DNA of 64,000 nt from Phycisphaeraceae bacterium D3-23 (GCA_039555135.1 CP114179.1:4030001-4094000), one strand, 5' to 3'; numbered from the stretch's first letter, positions 17,725 through 25,972 are shown. The notes: generated by a model from the sequence alone, not told the origin. Numbers and translations are program-made.

Positions 17725-18450
17725 TTACGCCGCCTTGGTCTTGCGGCCGGCCTGGGCCTTGCGGCGGCCGACAGTGCGCTGCTCGGCGGGCTCCATGCGC
17801 TGGGTCGGGTGGTTGTTCATCACCTCGACGAGCTCCAGCGGGTCGTTGGCCCAGAGGTCCGCGCCGATCTCTTCGCTCAAACCGTCGGCCCGGTTGAACA
17901 CGCCGCCGCCGACGATGATCTGGATGTCCGGGCACACGCCGATGTCGTGGAGCCGATCGATGAGCTGCCGGGTCTGCGGCACGGTCGCGGGGATCGCGCC
18001 GAAGACGACGAGCTTATCGGCGGAGATCTGCCCGAGCTGCTCGACGATCTCATCGTTCGCGATCCCGCCGCCGGTGAAGTAGACCTCGTACCCGTCGGCC
18101 TCGAGCAGGTCGGCGGTGAGCTGGCCGGCCAGTTCCTCGGATTCCTCGGCCCCGCACACGACCAGGCACTTGACGCCGCGGGCCTCTTTCTGCTCAAACC
18201 GGAGCTGGAGCTGGTCGGTGATCCCGCGCATCAGGCGGGTCGCGTAGTTGAAGGCCAGCGCGGTGAGCTGGTCGTTGCGCCGCATGGTCTGCAGGTTGTG
18301 GAGGGTGGGCCAGATCAGGTTGCTGGCGATTTTGTCGGCCGGACAGTCGGCCTCGAAGAGCTCGTCCATCACCTGCCGGGCCCCCGGGCGGTCGCCCGAG
18401 ATGAGGCAGGTGTAGAAGCGGTCGAGGATGGCATTGGGTCGGCTGGGCAT
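17725..18450 (-). CDS. cobalamin (B12)-binding domain protein
   Basis: The 241-residue protein has an N-terminal helical region of the B12-binding-2 type (about 1-85: DRFYTCLISGDRPGARQVMD). A Rossmann-like B12-binding fold follows (KCLVVCGAEESEELAGQLTA, GYEVYFTGGG, DKLVVFGAIPATVP, IQIIVGGGVFNR). The usual D-x-H-x-x-G cobalamin-histidine motif is not evident: the matching position reads CGAEESEELAG, so cobalamin may bind base-on or not at all. The ATG at 18450 starts the domain; longer upstream extension is Arg-rich shadow sequence. Such standalone proteins often act as light or B12 sensors next to a regulator, but no regulator is adjacent here. Confidence 0.75.
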   Translation of the reverse strand: MPSRPNAILDRFYTCLISGDRPGARQVMDELFEADCPADKIASNLIWPTLHNLQTMRRNDQLTALAFNYATRLMRGITDQLQLRFEQKEARGVKCLVVCGAEESEELAGQLTADLLEADGYEVYFTGGGIANDEIVEQLGQISADKLVVFGAIPATVPQTRQLIDRLHDIGVCPDIQIIVGGGVFNRADGLSEEIGADLWANDPLELVEVMNNHPTQRMEPAEQRTVGRRKAQAGRKTKAA

Positions 18451-18689
18451 CGGGTGCGTACTCCGCAGTTGGTGGCCGAGTGGCCTTGGCTGGTCTTCCC
18501 TGAGTCGTATGCCAGACGATCTCCCCCTAAGCGGGCGGGCCACATCGGCCCGGTCTTGGCATCGGCGGCGGGCGTCCTGCCGCGCGGCCGTGTACGAGGT
18601 TCATCGGGATCGGGGCCGATCGCCACCACTCGCCGTACATGCGGTGGTGATCGGACCCGGAGCGCGACCGATAGCTGCCGGCGGGTGCC

Positions 18690-18784
18690 GGGGCTCGGGT
18701 TTCGGGTCTGGGGCGTGCTTCCAGTCGTATTCGTGGCGGCAGGACGATCCTCACCCGAAACCCGAGGCCCCGTACCCGAAACCC
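18690..18784. repeat. inverted and direct CGGGTTTCGGGT repeats
   Basis: GGGGCTCGGGTTTCGGGT at 18690-18707 is matched by its reverse complement at 18753-18771 with one extra base, and a third ACCCGAAACCC copy lies at 18774-18784. The 399-base gap between 18451 and 18849 contains this element and no plausible gene. It lies just upstream of the M48 protease gene and may carry its promoter. Confidence 0.6.
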
Positions 18785-18849
18785 AATCATTCTCCCTGCT
18801 AGAATCAGCGCCTGACACTGATTGTTGACGCCCCGCCCGGAGCCCGCCG

Positions 18850-19809
18850 ATGCCACGCCGACGACCCTATTGGACCCTGCTCGCTGTTTTCGTACTGGCG
18901 CTCGCGCCGCTGGTCGGCTGCACGACGAACCCGGCGACGGGGCGGTCACAGTTATTGGCCTTGTCGTGGGAGGAAGAGATCGAGATGGGGGCAGAGGCCG
19001 CGCCGCAGTTCCTCGACCAGTCCGGCGGGCAGGTGGGGGACCAGATCGTGGTCGCGTTTGTATCGCAGCTTGGCCACCAGCTCGCGGCGCAGAGCGAGAA
19101 CCCGGATTTGGAGTGGGAGTTCTTCGTGCTCGACTCGTCGGTGATTAATGCTTTCGCGCTGCCGGGTGGCAAGGTGTTTATCAGCCGAGGGCTGCTGGAA
19201 AAGATGACCAACGAGGCGCAGCTTGCGGGCGTGCTGGGCCACGAGATCGGCCACGTCACGGCGCGGCACGGCAACGAACGGATGACCAAAGCCATCGGCG
19301 TGCAGGTCCTTGCGGCGGGCGTCGCGATCGGCGGTGCGGCGTCGGGCTCGGAGTGGGGCCAGTACCTGGGCCTGGGCACCGCGGCGGGCGGGCAGCTCTA
19401 CCTGTTGAAGTACAGCCGGTCCAACGAGTCCGAGGCCGACCAACTCGGCGTACGCTATATGACGAACCTCGGCTACAACCCGGTGGGGCAGATCCAGGTC
19501 ATGGAGATCCTCCGCGAGGCCGGCGGCGGCGGGGGCGGCCCCGAGTGGCTCGCGACCCACCCCGCGCCCGACACGCGCATCACCGACTTGGAAAACCTCA
19601 TTACCGAGGAGTATCCCGAGTACGACGCGGCCCCGCCGGTGTACCGCTTCGGCGCTGCAACCTTCAAAGACAACGTGCTCAACCGCCTGGCCCAGCTACC
19701 CCCCGCGTCGCACGGCAACGCCGCATTCATCCAGCCCGAAGAGCTCTATCAGATGGCGGGTGTCGCGTGGGAAGAGGTGCAGGATGCAGGATGCAGCTGT
19801 GAGCACTGA
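18850..19809 (+). CDS. M48 family zinc metalloprotease, lipoprotein
   Basis: The 319-residue protein starts with a lipoprotein signal (LLAVFVLALAPLVGC, lipid-modified Cys near residue 25). The zinc motif HEIGH is at residues 131-135 and is followed by ESEADQLGVRYM, which supplies the third ligand. The protein is therefore a periplasmic BepA/LoiP-like peptidase, probably in quality control of outer-membrane proteins. The C-terminus ends in a Cys-containing QDAGCSCEH. Its 3' end overlaps the start of the following methyltransferase gene, so the two are probably translated in concert. Confidence 0.93.
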   Translation: MPRRRPYWTLLAVFVLALAPLVGCTTNPATGRSQLLALSWEEEIEMGAEAAPQFLDQSGGQVGDQIVVAFVSQLGHQLAAQSENPDLEWEFFVLDSSVINAFALPGGKVFISRGLLEKMTNEAQLAGVLGHEIGHVTARHGNERMTKAIGVQVLAAGVAIGGAASGSEWGQYLGLGTAAGGQLYLLKYSRSNESEADQLGVRYMTNLGYNPVGQIQVMEILREAGGGGGGPEWLATHPAPDTRITDLENLITEEYPEYDAAPPVYRFGAATFKDNVLNRLAQLPPASHGNAAFIQPEELYQMAGVAWEEVQDAGCSCEH

Positions 19810-20557
19810 CACGCCCGCATGGTCGGATGATGACCTGTCGCACAACCCGCACGCCGCGGCGGACAAGGCCAAGCGGGTCGAGCAGATGTTCGCCGCGATC
19901 GCGCCCAGCTACGACCTCAACAACCGGCTGCACTCGCTGTGGCGCGACCAGGCCTGGCGACGCGCGGCGGTGAAGATGGCCAAGCTCCAGCCGGACGACG
20001 TGGTGGCGGATATCGCGTGCGGGACGGGCGATTTATCGATGGCGTTCCAAAAGGGCGGCGCGGCCCGCGTCGTCGGCATCGACTTCACGGTCCCAATGCT
20101 CGGTGTCGCCGATGAGAAACACAACAAAAACCCGGGCGATGCGCCCCTGACTTACCAGGCCGGTGACGCGATGCGGCTGCCCCTTGCGGACCAGACTGCG
20201 GACGTCGTCTCTATCGCCTTCGGCATCCGCAACGTCGCCGACCCGGCCAAGGCGATGGCCGAGTTCGTCCGCGTCTTGCGCCCCGGCGGGCGCGTGATCG
20301 TGCTCGAGTTCTCGCTGCCCAAGAATTCCATCCTGCGTGGGGGCTACAACTTCTACTTCAAGCACATCCTTCCGCGCACCGCGTCACTGATCGCGCGCGA
20401 CAAGAGCGGGGCGTACAAGTACCTGCCCAAGAGCGTCAACACGTTCATCGACCGCGCCGGGATGACCGCGATGATGGAGGATGCCGGGCTCACAGACATC
20501 GCCGTCAAGCCGCTGACCTGCGGCATCGCCGTGTGCTACCGCGGCACAAAGACGTAG
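19784..20557 (+). CDS. ubiE: ubiquinone/menaquinone biosynthesis C-methyltransferase
   Basis: UbiE/MenG methylates demethylmenaquinone (and in some bacteria the ubiquinone precursor) with S-adenosylmethionine. The 257-residue protein has the typical entry RVEQMFAAIAPSYDLNNRLHS, the SAM motif DIACGTGDLSMAF, the GDAMRLPLAD region, and FGIRNVADPAKAMAEFVRVLRPGGR. In this lineage menaquinone is the likely product. The ATG at 19784 is preferred: it has a GAGG-type site upstream and overlaps the M48 gene by 26 bases. No other quinone genes are adjacent. Confidence 0.95.
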   Translation: MQDAAVSTDTPAWSDDDLSHNPHAAADKAKRVEQMFAAIAPSYDLNNRLHSLWRDQAWRRAAVKMAKLQPDDVVADIACGTGDLSMAFQKGGAARVVGIDFTVPMLGVADEKHNKNPGDAPLTYQAGDAMRLPLADQTADVVSIAFGIRNVADPAKAMAEFVRVLRPGGRVIVLEFSLPKNSILRGGYNFYFKHILPRTASLIARDKSGAYKYLPKSVNTFIDRAGMTAMMEDAGLTDIAVKPLTCGIAVCYRGTKT

Positions 20558-20580
20558 CGCAAAGACAACCACACATCACC

Positions 20581-20629
20581 AATCGAAGCCCACGGATTCC
20601 ATCCGTGGGTCTGTCTTAGTTCTTCGATT
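20581..20629. terminator. nested hairpin between convergent genes
   Basis: A perfect 9-bp stem CCCACGGAT/ATCCGTGGG with loop TCC (20589-20609) sits inside an outer pair AATCGAAG/CTTCGATT (20581-20588, 20622-20629). It lies between the ubiE stop and the stop of the convergent membrane-protein gene, so it can serve as a bidirectional terminator. Confidence 0.65.
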
Positions 20630-20644
20630 GATACCCCGACCCAC

Positions 20645-21310
20645 TCACTCAATCGGCAACCCAAAAAACCGCACGGGCTCATCCGGCGTAGGTTCGGTCT
20701 CTCGCGCCTGAACGTCCGCATCGCCGCCGTCTTCGTCGCCGTCTGTCGTATCGCCGGGCGACTGTGCCTCCGCCGCGCGTTCGCGCCACGACTCGGGCAG
20801 CTCGGCCTCCATATCGATCGCCACCTCATACGCCATCTGCGTCGTGCGCTGATACGCGAGCACCAGCGACAGCGCGTACACCGAGGCCCCGGCCCCGAGC
20901 ACGACCGAGAGCAGCAGCGCCGCCGTCCGCGCACCGGCCGACTTCGGCGCGGCCGCGAGCAGCACCAACACGACGGCCGGGAGCGGCGCGGCCCACGCCC
21001 ACGTCAGCAACGTCTTGAGGTGCGCGATCTTGTCGTGCGTCGCCGCGTCGAGGTCCTGCCTGACGGCAAAGCTGAGGTCGTCGTTCGCGATCACCAGCGC
21101 CCCGCCCGCCGCGAGCGCGACCAGCCCCCAGACCGCCACGGCCGCCCAGCGCGTCGCCGATCGGCCCGTCAGCGGCAGCAGGTGTGCAAGAGTCAGCAGC
21201 AGCGCCGCCGCAGACATCAACGCCACGCCGTAGGTCAGCACCGGGAACAGGAAGCCCCCGTCGGTCAGCGCGAACACGGCGTCTTTGGCGAGATCGACAT
21301 AGTCCATCAT
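20645..21310 (-). CDS. hypothetical membrane protein
   Basis: The product of about 221 residues has four predicted membrane segments: near GGFLFPVLTYGVALMSAAAL, WAAVAVWGLVALAAGGALV, LTWAWAAPLPAVVLVLLAA and TAALLLSVVLGAGASVYALS. A polar, acidic C-terminal tail with PGDTTDGDEDGGDADVQ follows. This layout resembles the CcmC/cytochrome-c-assembly-like or PsiE-type small membrane proteins, but no diagnostic residues are seen. The start at 21310 (ATGATG) has GGAG eight bases upstream. I do not recognise a family. It is divergent from the tRNA gene. Confidence 0.6.
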   Translation of the reverse strand: MMDYVDLAKDAVFALTDGGFLFPVLTYGVALMSAAALLLTLAHLLPLTGRSATRWAAVAVWGLVALAAGGALVIANDDLSFAVRQDLDAATHDKIAHLKTLLTWAWAAPLPAVVLVLLAAAPKSAGARTAALLLSVVLGAGASVYALSLVLAYQRTTQMAYEVAIDMEAELPESWRERAAEAQSPGDTTDGDEDGGDADVQARETEPTPDEPVRFFGLPIE

Positions 21311-21435
21311 GATCTGGGCTCCGTGGTAGGGGTGCGGTAGACGGTCGGCGGGGGCCCGGCAGGAATCTACATGATACCGCACGATGCACGTTTGCCCGAC
21401 CCCGCGACCCCGGCTAGACTACGCTGCTCAAAGCA

Positions 21436-21509
21436 CGGGGCGTGGCGCAGCTTGGTAGCGCGCTACACTGGGGGTGTAGAGGTCGCAGGTTCAAGTCCTG
21501 TCGCCCCGA
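21436..21509 (+). tRNA. tRNA-Pro(GGG)
   Basis: A complete cloverleaf is visible: acceptor stem CGGGGCG/CGCCCCG, D-arm GCGC/GCGC, anticodon stem CTACA/TGTAG with the seven-base loop CTGGGGG giving anticodon GGG, and T-arm GCAGG/CCTGT around TTCAAGT. The discriminator base is A and the 3' CCA is not encoded. It is followed by an intrinsic terminator. It marks the left edge of the metal-resistance region. Confidence 0.95.
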
Positions 21510-21520
21510 TGATTCAACCA

Positions 21521-21560
21521 AACAGCCCGCCGCACATCATGCAGCGGGCTGTTTCTGTTT
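21521..21560 (+). terminator. intrinsic terminator of tRNA-Pro
   Basis: A 10-bp stem AACAGCCCGC/GCGGGCTGTT (21521-21530, 21544-21553) is followed by TCTGTTT. A similar hairpin AGCCCGCCGC/GCGGCGGGCT is found at 48594-48620. Confidence 0.85.
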
Positions 21561-21828
21561 GCTACGAATGGGCTTAGCGTATCTATCGTTGATTTCGTCA
21601 GAGTTCACACCAATCAACGATACTTGCCCGTGGGTGCCTTTGTCTGCCACAATTCCATAGTTTACAGCAGCTTAGAGAGTTCAAATCCGGCTAACTGTCT
21701 ATGAGATTTTGTGTCGGCTAAGTTCGTTTCATGTTGCATCTCAATGACACCTATGTTGATTTTGTTTGCCAGTATTACTGAAAGACAAAAGCAAGGGTTG
21801 GTCGCTGTTGGACTAAAACTACGAATGG

Positions 21829-22539
21829 CTAAGGTTGGTTCGGGCTCCAGCGTTCGATACCTGCCGCAACATCAGCTAAGGCCTGCACTTCTACGTCACC
21901 CATCACGCACATCCACAAGTCGCCGGAGTTGCGCATCACCATGGGCATGCCAGCGTGCTCGTGTCCTTGCAGTGGTACGCCCGAGGGGTGCTCGATGGGG
22001 GCCATGGGATGGGCGAAGCCCTCTCCCTGGGCGACAACAATCGTGATGGGGCCCTCGGGGTGATCGACGACGAGCGCCGCACGCAGGGGGAACTGACCCT
22101 CGACCAGGCAGCAGGATTCGACCTGCGTCCCATCGACGATAGGTAGTGCAAGCTTGCCGGTGAGTTGGTCATCCAAGATCTTCTGGGCCTGTTCAACTGA
22201 GTCCGCACGGTACGTTGCCTGCGGGTCGTCGAGCAGGTGCTGGTGAAGCTCGGCGACGGTCATCGTTTGTGCGAAGGCTGCTGGCGGATCGACCTGGAAG
22301 AAGGCGAAGTACGCCCCCGTACCGATTCCGGCGAAGAGCAGGACTGCGGCAGCGACGCGCAGCCAACCTGTCGAGCGATGGCGAGCTGAGAGCGGTAGCG
22401 ATTGGGGTTGTTGCGATTCGGCGGGGTGCATGGCCTCGGCCATCCGGCGTTCGAGGCGGGACACGTCTACGGGCATCGACGCGAGCTTACCGAGCCGCTC
22501 GCTGGTGGCCTGGTCGAGTTGATTGTTTTGATCGTTCAT
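21829..22539 (-). CDS. putative metal-sensing anti-sigma factor
   Basis: The 236-residue protein has a cytoplasmic N-terminus of 58 residues with LGKLASMPVDVSRLERRM, one membrane segment (WLRVAAAVLLFAGIGTGAYF, 59-78) and a periplasmic domain. That domain carries a Cys pair at 143-144 and a His/Met cluster at 177-202 (HPMAPIEHPSGVP, GHEHAGMPMVM) plus Cys211. The start overlaps the stop of the ECF sigma gene by four bases, the standard arrangement for anti-sigma factors. The zinc-binding HxxxCxxC motif of classical anti-sigmas is missing. Copper or a related soft metal is the likely ligand given the adjacent Cus-type genes; this is an inference. Confidence 0.65.
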   Translation of the reverse strand: MNDQNNQLDQATSERLGKLASMPVDVSRLERRMAEAMHPAESQQPQSLPLSARHRSTGWLRVAAAVLLFAGIGTGAYFAFFQVDPPAAFAQTMTVAELHQHLLDDPQATYRADSVEQAQKILDDQLTGKLALPIVDGTQVESCCLVEGQFPLRAALVVDHPEGPITIVVAQGEGFAHPMAPIEHPSGVPLQGHEHAGMPMVMRNSGDLWMCVMGDVEVQALADVAAGIERWSPNQP

Positions 22540-23201
22540 ACCCTCTTCTCCAAAGGATGCGGGGCGTGCGATTGGACCCAGCCGCGGTCTTTGGCAAAGT
22601 CATGAAGTCGGTCACGCAGCATCCCTCTGCCGCGATGTAGCCGACTCTTCACCGTCCCGGGCGCAACCTCCAGCACGTCGGCGGCCTCCTCAATCGACAT
22701 CGACTGCACATCGACCAGCAACAAAGCCCAGCGGTTGCCCTCGGGCAGCAGCCGTAAGGCATCGATGACCTCCTGGTCGCCGAAACGTTGCAGGAGGGAT
22801 TCGGGATCAGACCATTCAGCGTCGTGCTGACCCGCGTCTTCGGGGATCTCGGGCTCAGGTGCGTGATCCAGCCCCACGGCCTCGCCATCGGGTCGTCGTG
22901 TACGTTTGCGCCAGAGGTCGATCCATGTGCGGCGGAGCATCGTGAGCAACCAGGCCTTGGGATAGCTGCCAGGTTTGAGCTGATCTAGTGCCTTAAAGGC
23001 CTTGAGCAGGGTGTCCTGAACGAGGTCCTCGGCCTCGGCGGCGTCATGGGACATCGAGATGGCGGTTCGCATCAGCATCGGGGCCTCGGGCCAAATCTCT
23101 CGGTAGAACCGCTCCTGCCTTGCGGCGTCGGGGGGCGGGTCGGATTCTGCCTGATTCTGCTTCATCTGTGTAAACGTCGGCCGGTCGCGATCGGGTTCCA
23201 T
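22536..23201 (-). CDS. ECF-type RNA polymerase sigma factor
   Basis: The 221-residue protein has sigma region 2 (EAEDLVQDTLLKAFKALDQL and PKAWLLTMLRRTWIDLWRK) and region 4 (LRLLPEGNRWALLLVDVQSM, ADVLEVAPGTVKSRLHRGR), with an acidic linker of about 40 residues between them. The ATG at 23201 is the most likely start; an in-frame TTG lies three codons upstream. Its stop overlaps the anti-sigma gene start. It is divergent from a copper-type lipoprotein operon, whose upstream region holds an ECF-like promoter, so it probably controls the metal genes. Confidence 0.92.
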   Translation of the reverse strand: MEPDRDRPTFTQMKQNQAESDPPPDAARQERFYREIWPEAPMLMRTAISMSHDAAEAEDLVQDTLLKAFKALDQLKPGSYPKAWLLTMLRRTWIDLWRKRTRRPDGEAVGLDHAPEPEIPEDAGQHDAEWSDPESLLQRFGDQEVIDALRLLPEGNRWALLLVDVQSMSIEEAADVLEVAPGTVKSRLHRGRGMLRDRLHDFAKDRGWVQSHAPHPLEKRV

Positions 23202-23285
23202 GGGATCCAATAATTAAGGATCGCACCGTGCATCCTATCCGAAGGCCATCGCATCAGGCTCGGCTTAGGAAAATCGATAGCCCAT

Positions 23286-23314
23286 GGAACCGGCACCCGG
23301 CTGGGAGGCGTTTA
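23286..23314 (+). promoter_or_regulatory. candidate ECF-sigma promoter
   Basis: GGAACC (23286-23291) and CGTTTA (23309-23314) are separated by 17 bases, the usual spacing of ECF-dependent promoters. They lie about 43 bases upstream of the lipoprotein start at 23357. The sequence is compatible with, not proof of, recognition by the sigma factor encoded divergently. Confidence 0.4.
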
Positions 23315-23356
23315 CGTCAATAACCGAGACCCTAAACCCAGCTATGGAGACACATC

Positions 23357-24097
23357 ATGCCCCGAGGACTGAGCCTGTTAGTAGCCGTTTGTTTCACGTT
23401 TGTCCTGATGGGCTGTAGCCAAGGCGGCGGCGATTCAGCGAGCGAATCCCCGACGGATGAACACGCGGGCCATGGCATGGCCGACCAATACAGTGACGCT
23501 GGGGATGCGCCTGCGGCGGAACTGTCGAACTACGTCCCGGCGTCTTACCCGCTGGAGACCTGTGTGGTCGGCGGCGGCGACCTCGATGGCATGGGCGGTG
23601 CGGTCTCGTTTGAGCACGAGGGCCGAACGGTCTGGTTCTGCTGCGATGGCTGCGAAGCGGATTTCAAGGCCGACCCGGATACCTACCTGAAGATGGTGGA
23701 CGATGCGGTAGTCGCGCAGCAGTCGGCAACGTATCCCCTGGATACCTGCCTGATCAGCGGCGACGAGCTTGGCGATGAGCCCATCGACTACGTCTATGAG
23801 AACCGGCTCGTGCGGTTGTGCTGCGAGATGTGCATCGGTTCGTTCCTGAAGAACCCCGACGCCTATCTTGCGAAGCTCAACGAGGCGGTGATCGCCGAGC
23901 AGATGGCTGATTATCCGATCTCGACCTGCCCGATCGCTGGCGGTCCGCTGGGCGGGATGGGCAAGCCGGTGGACATGGTGGTTGGCGACCGTTTGGTCCG
24001 GCTGTGCTGCGCGGGCTGCGAAGACGCGGTGCGTGAGGACCCTGCCGGGACCTTGGCGAAGGTCTATGAACCTGAAGAAGCGCCTGCGGATGAGTAA
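23357..24097 (+). CDS. lipoprotein with three tandem Cys-rich (TRASH/YHS-like) metal-binding repeats
   Basis: The 246-residue protein starts with a lipoprotein signal (lipobox LMGC, Cys20), then a His/Asp-rich stretch (DEHAGHGMAD). Three homologous repeats of about 50 residues follow, at 64-113, 126-174 and 186-236. Each has YPL-x-TC at its start and a CC-x2-C core: Cys69/95/96/99, Cys131/155/156/159 and Cys191/217/218/221. The layout resembles TRASH or YHS heavy-metal-binding domains. It probably binds copper or another soft metal at the outer face of a membrane. The next gene is a second metal lipoprotein, then the TolC-CusB-CusA operon. Confidence 0.78.
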   Translation: MPRGLSLLVAVCFTFVLMGCSQGGGDSASESPTDEHAGHGMADQYSDAGDAPAAELSNYVPASYPLETCVVGGGDLDGMGGAVSFEHEGRTVWFCCDGCEADFKADPDTYLKMVDDAVVAQQSATYPLDTCLISGDELGDEPIDYVYENRLVRLCCEMCIGSFLKNPDAYLAKLNEAVIAEQMADYPISTCPIAGGPLGGMGKPVDMVVGDRLVRLCCAGCEDAVREDPAGTLAKVYEPEEAPADE

Positions 24098-24150
24098 TCG
24101 ACCTGATCGGCTGGGACCCATTCCACCACTAACTCCAAGGAATACCAATC

Positions 24151-24549
24151 ATGAAAGCCCTCCTTGCCATGTGCTTGGTTGCCTGTGCGCCCTTCTGGCT
24201 CAGCGGCTGCGGCGCTAACACCGCTCCCGAGTCAAATGATGAATCAAGTGAGTCACATGCCCAGGCCATGGAAGTGGGCTTCGGCTGCGCCACCTGTATC
24301 TACGACATGGAGGGTGTGACAGGTTGTGTCCTCGCGGTCGAGATCGAGGGCGAGTATTACCTCGTGGATGGCGTTGATATCGACGACCTCGGGGATGCGC
24401 ATGCGGCCGATGGACTGTGCCTGGTGGAACGGCAAGGCACAATCACCGGGGCAATGGAGGGCGACCGATTCGTCGCGACATCAGCCAGCTTGTTGCCCCT
24501 GAACCCCGAGCGCCATGAGGGCAATGATGCATCCGACCACCAGCACTAA
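24151..24549 (+). CDS. small lipoprotein, DUF6370-like
   Basis: The 132-residue protein has a lipoprotein signal (LLAMCLVACAPFWLSGC). A compact domain follows with GCATCIYDMEGVTGC, VEIEGEYYLVDGVDIDDLGD and AHAADGLCLVERQG; this pattern of a Cys-x2-Cys pair, VDG and HAADG matches what I recall of the DUF6370 family. The C-terminus ends in a His-rich SDHQH. Its function is unknown, but the Cys-x2-Cys and its location between metal-binding lipoprotein and efflux genes suggest metal trafficking. The stop overlaps the start of the TolC-like gene. Confidence 0.75.
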   Translation: MKALLAMCLVACAPFWLSGCGANTAPESNDESSESHAQAMEVGFGCATCIYDMEGVTGCVLAVEIEGEYYLVDGVDIDDLGDAHAADGLCLVERQGTITGAMEGDRFVATSASLLPLNPERHEGNDASDHQH

Positions 24550-25972
24550 GCGTCATTGTCAAATTTTCTGGCTAACTCCACGGCTTTTCTTTGGCGGGTT
24601 GCTACTGGTCGCTGCGGGGTGTCAGACGACAGATCCATTTGTGTCGTGGGATGACCCAGTCCTGGCCCAGAGGTTGGCGGAAGTCCGTGACGGCGGGCTT
24701 GCGTCGGATTCGCGCCGGGTCGTGCAGGACGCCGCGATCATTGAGGGCTCATTGGAAGAGCTGATCGAGGTCGCGCTTGCGAGTAACCCCGAGGTGGCCG
24801 CAGGACGACGCAAGGTCGAGCGATTGAGTGAAAGGCCTGCGCAGTTGTCTGCACTCGACGACCCCGTGCTCGCACTAACGGTCGGCGAACTGGCGGAGAC
24901 CGCGGCGGGTCAGGTGGACTACATCGTCTCGCTGACCCAGGCGCTGCCCTACCCGGGCACACTGGACGCCCGCGCTTCTGTCGCGGAACAGGAGGTCCTG
25001 ACGGCGTCGGCGGAGCTGCTGGAGCGTATTGAGCGTGTCGCCGGTGAAGTCCGCCGAGTCTATTGGCGGCGGTATGCGGTCGCCCGTGCGATCGAGGTGA
25101 CGGAGCAGGACAGGGAGGTCCTGGGTCAGATCAGCGGCATTATCGACGCCCGGGCCCGGGTGGGTGAAGCCGAGCAGGCGGACCAGCTCCGCGTCTCGCT
25201 TCGGACGGCAGACCTGGACCAGCGGCTGGACCGGCTGCACCAAGAGATGCGCTCGCTCGATGCCATGCTCAACCGCCTGCTAAACCGCAATGTGTCTGCC
25301 GATTTGCCCGTGCCTGACGCAATGGACTGGCAGTCGATCGAGATTGAACGGGACGCCATGATCGAACAGGCCGAGCGCGAGAACCCGGCGGTGCATGTAC
25401 AGCGTCGGCGGGTCGAGGCGTTCCGTCACCGGTTAAAGCTGGCGCAGGCCGAGCGTCGCCCTGATTTCCGGATTGGCGTGCAGTACGCCGTGGTGGGCAG
25501 CGATGGGCTTGCCGGGTCGGCCAACGGTCACGACCAGTTCGCGGTCACCGGGTCGATGTCGCTTCCGTTCTGGTCGCCCCGGTACGACGCGATGGAGCGC
25601 GAGGCGCTGCGCGGGATCGGCGAGGCGTTGGCAGAGTTGGACGCCGCACAGGGACGGGCCGCGAACCTTGCGGAGGACGCATTAGCCCGGATGGAGGCGG
25701 AGCGGTCGATCCTCACCCGGCTCAACGAGCAGATGTTGCCCGACAGCCGCCGGGCCTTTGAGCTGGCGATGACGGGTTACGGGGCGGGTACGGTCAGTTT
25801 CATCCAGATGATGGACGACTGGCAGCGAACATTGGATCTTGAACTCGCGGCGCACCGCGCCCATGCAAGGTACGAGCAGGCACAAGCGGACCTGGCGGCG
25901 GCGTTGGGCGAGGTCTCCGGACGGTTGACCGAGTCGGCGACGCATGAATCGACGGAGGCCGACCATGAATAA
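24527..25972 (+). CDS. TolC family outer-membrane efflux lipoprotein (CusC-like)
   Basis: The product of about 481 residues begins with a lipoprotein signal (FFGGLLLVAAGC) and carries the outer-membrane-factor repeats (ELIEVALASNPEVAAGRRKV and PAVHVQRRRVEAFRHRLKLA) with long amphipathic helices. It provides the outer-membrane channel of the tripartite copper/silver efflux system. The ATG at 24527 gives the best spacing to a GAGG sequence; ATGs at 24515 and 24524 are alternatives. The gene overlaps the DUF6370-like gene before it and the adaptor gene after it, so the three are one operon. Confidence 0.88.
   Translation: MHPTTSTKRHCQIFWLTPRLFFGGLLLVAAGCQTTDPFVSWDDPVLAQRLAEVRDGGLASDSRRVVQDAAIIEGSLEELIEVALASNPEVAAGRRKVERLSERPAQLSALDDPVLALTVGELAETAAGQVDYIVSLTQALPYPGTLDARASVAEQEVLTASAELLERIERVAGEVRRVYWRRYAVARAIEVTEQDREVLGQISGIIDARARVGEAEQADQLRVSLRTADLDQRLDRLHQEMRSLDAMLNRLLNRNVSADLPVPDAMDWQSIEIERDAMIEQAERENPAVHVQRRRVEAFRHRLKLAQAERRPDFRIGVQYAVVGSDGLAGSANGHDQFAVTGSMSLPFWSPRYDAMEREALRGIGEALAELDAAQGRAANLAEDALARMEAERSILTRLNEQMLPDSRRAFELAMTGYGAGTVSFIQMMDDWQRTLDLELAAHRAHARYEQAQADLAAALGEVSGRLTESATHESTEADHE

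Larger units (their letters stand above)
21436..21695. repeat. left copy of a diverged tRNA-Pro-flank repeat
   Basis: The 3' end of tRNA-Pro, its terminator and about 140 bases downstream resemble 48540-48760. Shared blocks in the same order are a CGATG-x-TTCA stretch, the CAGCCCGCCGC hairpin, GGGCTTA-x-CGT, GTTCA, ATC...GAT and AGCTTAG...AGTTCAAATCCGG. The 21511-21828 gap otherwise holds no gene; the segment CTACGAATGG occurs twice in it (21562 and 21819). Confidence 0.45.
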
